Shown here piece after piece: positions 61,695 through 64,000 of a stretch of 64,000 nt of DNA. The stretch comes from DASTOB01 sp035720425 (GTDB lineage: Bacteria > Chloroflexota > Limnocylindria > Limnocylindrales > CSP1-4): the NCBI GenBank assembly GCA_035720425.1, contig DASTOB010000061.1:32306-96305 (forward strand), given 5' to 3'. A program made the position numbers and the translations under genes. How positions within the stretch are numbered: position 1 is the stretch's first letter; each line of letters starts with the position of its first letter. A model generated the notes under the pieces. The model worked only from the letters and a program-made list of their open reading frames with translations. It did not search any database and was not told the origin of the DNA.

Positions 61695-62975
61695 GTGGAC
61701 CGGCCATCACTGAGACCCTCCGCCCTTCGGCGCGGTGCCGCCCGCAACCTCGCGCTCGACCTCGTGGTCGCGGTCGGTGTCGGGGTGACCCTCGCCCTCG
61801 TGACGACCCTCCTGCCGACGATCGGCCGGCGGGCCGGGCTCGAGCCGATCGGCCTCGCCGCGCTCGGCGCGGCCCCGTTCGTCGCGAACCTGCTCGGAGC
61901 GTTCTCCGGGCGGTTCGGGCCGCGATCGCCACTCGGGCTCGCCGTCCTCCGTGGACTCGGGGCGGCGTCCCTCGTCACGGTGCTCATCGTCCCGATCGCG
62001 CCGGTCATGATCGGCGCCGCGTTCGCGTTCTGGGTGAGCCTGTCGTTCGGCAGCCCGTTCCATCTCCGGCTGTGGGGGGTCATGTACCCGTCTTCGGTGC
62101 GGGGGCGCGTCGTCGGCGTGATCGGCATGGGTCGCGCCGCCGCGGCCGCGCTCGCCGCGCTCGCCGGCGGCCTCGTCGCGGATCGCCTTGGCGGTCCATC
62201 CGCCGTTGCGATCGCCGGCCTCGTGGGAATCGCGTGCGCAGTCGCGTACACGGGGTTCCGCGCCGCGGCGGCCGCCGAGCCGCCGCGCTTCTCCGCCCGG
62301 GACGCCGTCCGCGCGATGCGCGACCGACCGGTGCTCGGCCGCCTCGCGCTCGCCCAGGGCTTCTATGGCGGCGGCCTCATCGCCGCCGCGCCGCTGTTCG
62401 CTCTCGTCTTCGTCGATCGGCTCGAGCTGAGTCTCGCCCAGGTCGGTGTGCTCGGCATCCTCGGCGCCGGGGCCACGACGCTGGCGTTTCCGCTGTGGGG
62501 CATGGTCGCGGACCGGGTCGGACCGCTCGTCGGCCTTCGCGTCGGCGCCGCTCTCGGCGTCGCCGGCCTCGTCGGGTACGCGCTGGCCCCCGACGTCGCG
62601 ATCCTGTGGCTCGCGGTCGTCCTCGCCGGGGTCGCCGGTCCTGCCACGGACGTCGGGATCGCGTCGGTCGTGAGCGAACAGACCACCCTCGCCTCGCGTG
62701 CCCCCGCGATGGCCGGCTGGAACGCCATCACCGGCGCCCGCGGGATCGTCGCCGCGTTCGCGATGAGCACGCTCGTCCAGGCGGGCGTCGTCGACGTCGC
62801 CACCGGGCTTCTGCTCTGCGCGGCCGCGTCGGCCGTGGGGCTCGTGCTGTTCGTCCGCACCAGGCCGGAGGTGCCGGTCGACAGCCGAGCCTGGGAGCTC
62901 GCCCCGGTTCGGCCCGCACCACCCGTGCTCGCGGCCGCGCCACCCCGGCGGGCCTCCTCCGCAGAGCCGGGATAG
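61695..62975 (+). CDS. MFS transporter
   Basis: 426 residues, about 11-12 hydrophobic segments. GVGVTLALVTTLLPTIGRRAG in the first helix region, VRGRVVGVIGMGRAAAAALAALAGGLVADRLGG and FPLWGMVADRVGPLVGLRVG between helices are MFS-like loops. GTG 61695 follows GAGG by six bases. It lies between the tmRNA and a urease operon. Transport of a urease-related compound is possible but nothing in the sequence shows it. Specificity unknown. C-terminus is Pro/Ala-rich. Confidence 0.82.
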   Translation: MDRPSLRPSALRRGAARNLALDLVVAVGVGVTLALVTTLLPTIGRRAGLEPIGLAALGAAPFVANLLGAFSGRFGPRSPLGLAVLRGLGAASLVTVLIVPIAPVMIGAAFAFWVSLSFGSPFHLRLWGVMYPSSVRGRVVGVIGMGRAAAAALAALAGGLVADRLGGPSAVAIAGLVGIACAVAYTGFRAAAAAEPPRFSARDAVRAMRDRPVLGRLALAQGFYGGGLIAAAPLFALVFVDRLELSLAQVGVLGILGAGATTLAFPLWGMVADRVGPLVGLRVGAALGVAGLVGYALAPDVAILWLAVVLAGVAGPATDVGIASVVSEQTTLASRAPAMAGWNAITGARGIVAAFAMSTLVQAGVVDVATGLLLCAAASAVGLVLFVRTRPEVPVDSRAWELAPVRPAPPVLAAAPPRRASSAEPG

Positions 62976-62981
62976 CGCCGC

Positions 62982-62987
62982 TACGAT
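62982..62987 (+). promoter_or_regulatory. -10 element (TACGAT) for the urease operon
   Basis: TACGAT ends six bases before ATG 62994, the same hexamer and spacing as otsA. Predicts a leaderless urease mRNA. Confidence 0.55.
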
Positions 62988-62993
62988 CAGCCC

Positions 62994-63602
62994 ATGCGCC
63001 TGACCGCGTGGGAGACGGATCGCCTGCTCATCTTCTCGGCGGCGGAGCTCGCCCGCCGCCACCGCGCGGCAGGCCTGGCGCTCAACCACCCGGAGGCGGT
63101 CGCGCTCATCGCCGACGCGATGCTCGAGGCGGCGCGCGCCGGTGGGTCGATGGCGGACGTCGAGGCGGCCGGGCACGGCGCGGTTGCGCCGGGCGACGTC
63201 ATGGACGGCGTGGCCGACCTGCTCGACGAGATCCGGATCGAGGTGCTCATGGGCGACGGGACGCGGCTCGTCGTGCTCGTCGATCCGCTCGGGACCGGGG
63301 CGGCCGATCGCGACGGGCCCGGCAGCGCCGCTCCCGGCCCGGGCCGGCCGGCTTCCGCGAGCCCCGACCGCGAGCGCCGCACGATCACCGTCCGGAGCAC
63401 CTCACGCCGCGCGATCCGCGTGTCGAGCCACTACCCGTTCGAGCGGGTCAACCCGCGGCTCGAGTTCGATCGGACCGCAGCCGCCGGCTTCCGGCTCGAC
63501 CTGCCCGCGGGCGCGTTCGAGCGCTGGGCCCCCGGAGAGTCGAGGACGGTGACGCTCGTTCGCTACCGCGGCAGCCGCGGCGATTCGGACGCCGGCCGAT
63601 GA
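62994..63602 (+). CDS. ureAB: Fused urease gamma and beta subunits, divergent form
   Basis: 202 residues. Gamma part (1-100): MRLTAWETDRLLIFSAAELARRHRAAGLALNHPEAVALIADAMLEAARAG and LLDEIRIEVLMGDGTRLVVL. Beta part (about 125-195): TITVRSTSRRAIRVSSHYPFERVNPRLEFDRTAAAGFRLDLPAGAFERWAPGESRTVTLV. The two are joined by a Pro/Ala/Gly-rich linker of about 25 residues. The beta motif normally reads NxGDRPIQVGSHxHFxExN; here GD, the G before SH and the HF are changed. Urease gamma and beta are structural parts of the enzyme. ATGA overlap with ureC. Confidence 0.85.
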   Translation: MRLTAWETDRLLIFSAAELARRHRAAGLALNHPEAVALIADAMLEAARAGGSMADVEAAGHGAVAPGDVMDGVADLLDEIRIEVLMGDGTRLVVLVDPLGTGAADRDGPGSAAPGPGRPASASPDRERRTITVRSTSRRAIRVSSHYPFERVNPRLEFDRTAAAGFRLDLPAGAFERWAPGESRTVTLVRYRGSRGDSDAGR

Positions 63603-64000
63603 GCAGCTCCGGACCGGACCGATCCGGCGACGCCCGCATCCGCTACGGGCCCACCACCGGCGACCGCGTCCGGCTGGCCGACACGGATCTCCACGTCCGC
63701 GTCGAGGAGGATCGCCAGGCCCCGGGTGACGAGCCCGTCTGGGGCTACGCCAAGAACCTGCGGACGCGGATGGCCCAGGGCACCGCCGGCCCGAGCGAGC
63801 TCGACATCGTCGTCGCGGGCGCGCTCGTCGTCGACCCGATCGTCGGCGTCGTCAAGGCGGACATCGGGATCAAGGATGGCCGCATCGTGGGCGTCGGGCG
63901 GGCGGGCAACCCGGACATCAGCGACGGGATCGACCTGCCGATCGGCCCGCACACGAACCCGATCATGGCCTACGGCCTCGTCGCCACGCCGGGCGCGATC
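63599..64000 (+). CDS. ureC: Urease alpha subunit-like protein, N-terminal part only
   Basis: 134 codons from ATG 63599, open at the right edge. YGPTTGDRVRLADTDLHVRVEED, VKADIGIKDGRIVGVGRAGNPDISDG and IGPHT are UreC signatures. Two usually strict places differ: the GGGKVIRDGMGQS region is GYAKNLRTRMAQGT (residues 49-62), and TEVIAGEG/IVTAGGID reads TNPIMAYGLVATPGAI (119-134). The nickel ligands and carbamylated lysine lie outside the window, so activity cannot be judged. UreC hydrolyses urea, or in a divergent paralogue, possibly another amide. Confidence 0.82.
   Translation, partial: MSSSGPDRSGDARIRYGPTTGDRVRLADTDLHVRVEEDRQAPGDEPVWGYAKNLRTRMAQGTAGPSELDIVVAGALVVDPIVGVVKADIGIKDGRIVGVGRAGNPDISDGIDLPIGPHTNPIMAYGLVATPGAI

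Noticed and set aside
61565..61700. GTG frame starting five bases after TACTGT, upstream of the MFS gene
   Set aside because: It continues far into the MFS gene out of frame with shadow-like Arg/Pro composition, and no family is recognisable.

Overview
The window is visibly very GC-rich bacterial chromosomal DNA. Genes are packed tightly, with many 4-base GTGA/ATGA stop-start overlaps. The gene set suggests an uncultured Chloroflexota (Limnocylindria/Ellin6529-like), with a high-GC Actinomycetota-like lineage as the alternative: a complete but unusual nuo operon, an inositol-phospholipid cluster, protein O-mannosylation genes, a lipoprotein-type YidC, a sortase-like protein, and many promoters whose -10 element lies only 6-10 bases before the start codon. 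This assignment is inference; no rRNA gene is present to settle it.

Layout. 1-6206: a cupin fragment and small membrane protein on the minus strand, then purH, glpX (class II FBPase), folK (minus), a nucleotidyltransferase-like gene and a MidA/NDUFAF7-type methyltransferase. 6300-21546: a 13-gene NADH-dehydrogenase operon in the order A B C D H I/E F G' J K L M N. Its quinone and membrane modules look normal. Its electron-input module does not: NuoI is shortened and fused to half of NuoE, NuoF has lost a cluster ligand and changed its NADH loop, and NuoG is replaced by a 2Fe-2S / GltD-like flavoprotein / ferredoxin fusion. 21601-28268: trehalose synthesis (otsA, otsB), a TlpA-like thioredoxin, a sortase-like protein, CorA and a DHA2-type MFS exporter.

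28630-35145: an ArsR-type regulator followed by one overlapping operon that reads as inositol-phospholipid/PIM-like glycolipid synthesis (phosphatidylinositol-phosphate synthase, inositol-3-phosphate synthase, two LpxL-type acyltransferases, a PHP phosphoesterase, a PimA-like mannosyltransferase). 35288-35607: an array of short hairpins with a 51-base period. 35621-44941: a very large double GT-C/PMT fusion protein diverging from two GT-C membrane proteins and a Dpm1-like GT2, i.e. a polyprenyl-phosphate-mannose/O-mannosylation locus.

44943-56423: the replication-origin neighbourhood. Leftward: dnaA, an oriC candidate, dnaN, recF and dciA, then a pseudophosphatase/propeller protein, a rhomboid protease and a bifunctional-nuclease-domain protein. 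Rightward: rpmH, rnpA, yidD, yidC and jag. 56521-64000: a VanW-family protein, a membrane-anchored cupredoxin divergent from a LuxR regulator with a perfect inverted repeat between them, a cupin/adenylyl-cyclase fusion, the tmRNA gene (minus strand), an MFS transporter, and the start of a divergent urease operon (fused ureAB, then ureC running off the right edge).

The most notable material is the remodelled complex I input module, the 51-base hairpin array, and the consistent leaderless-promoter architecture.
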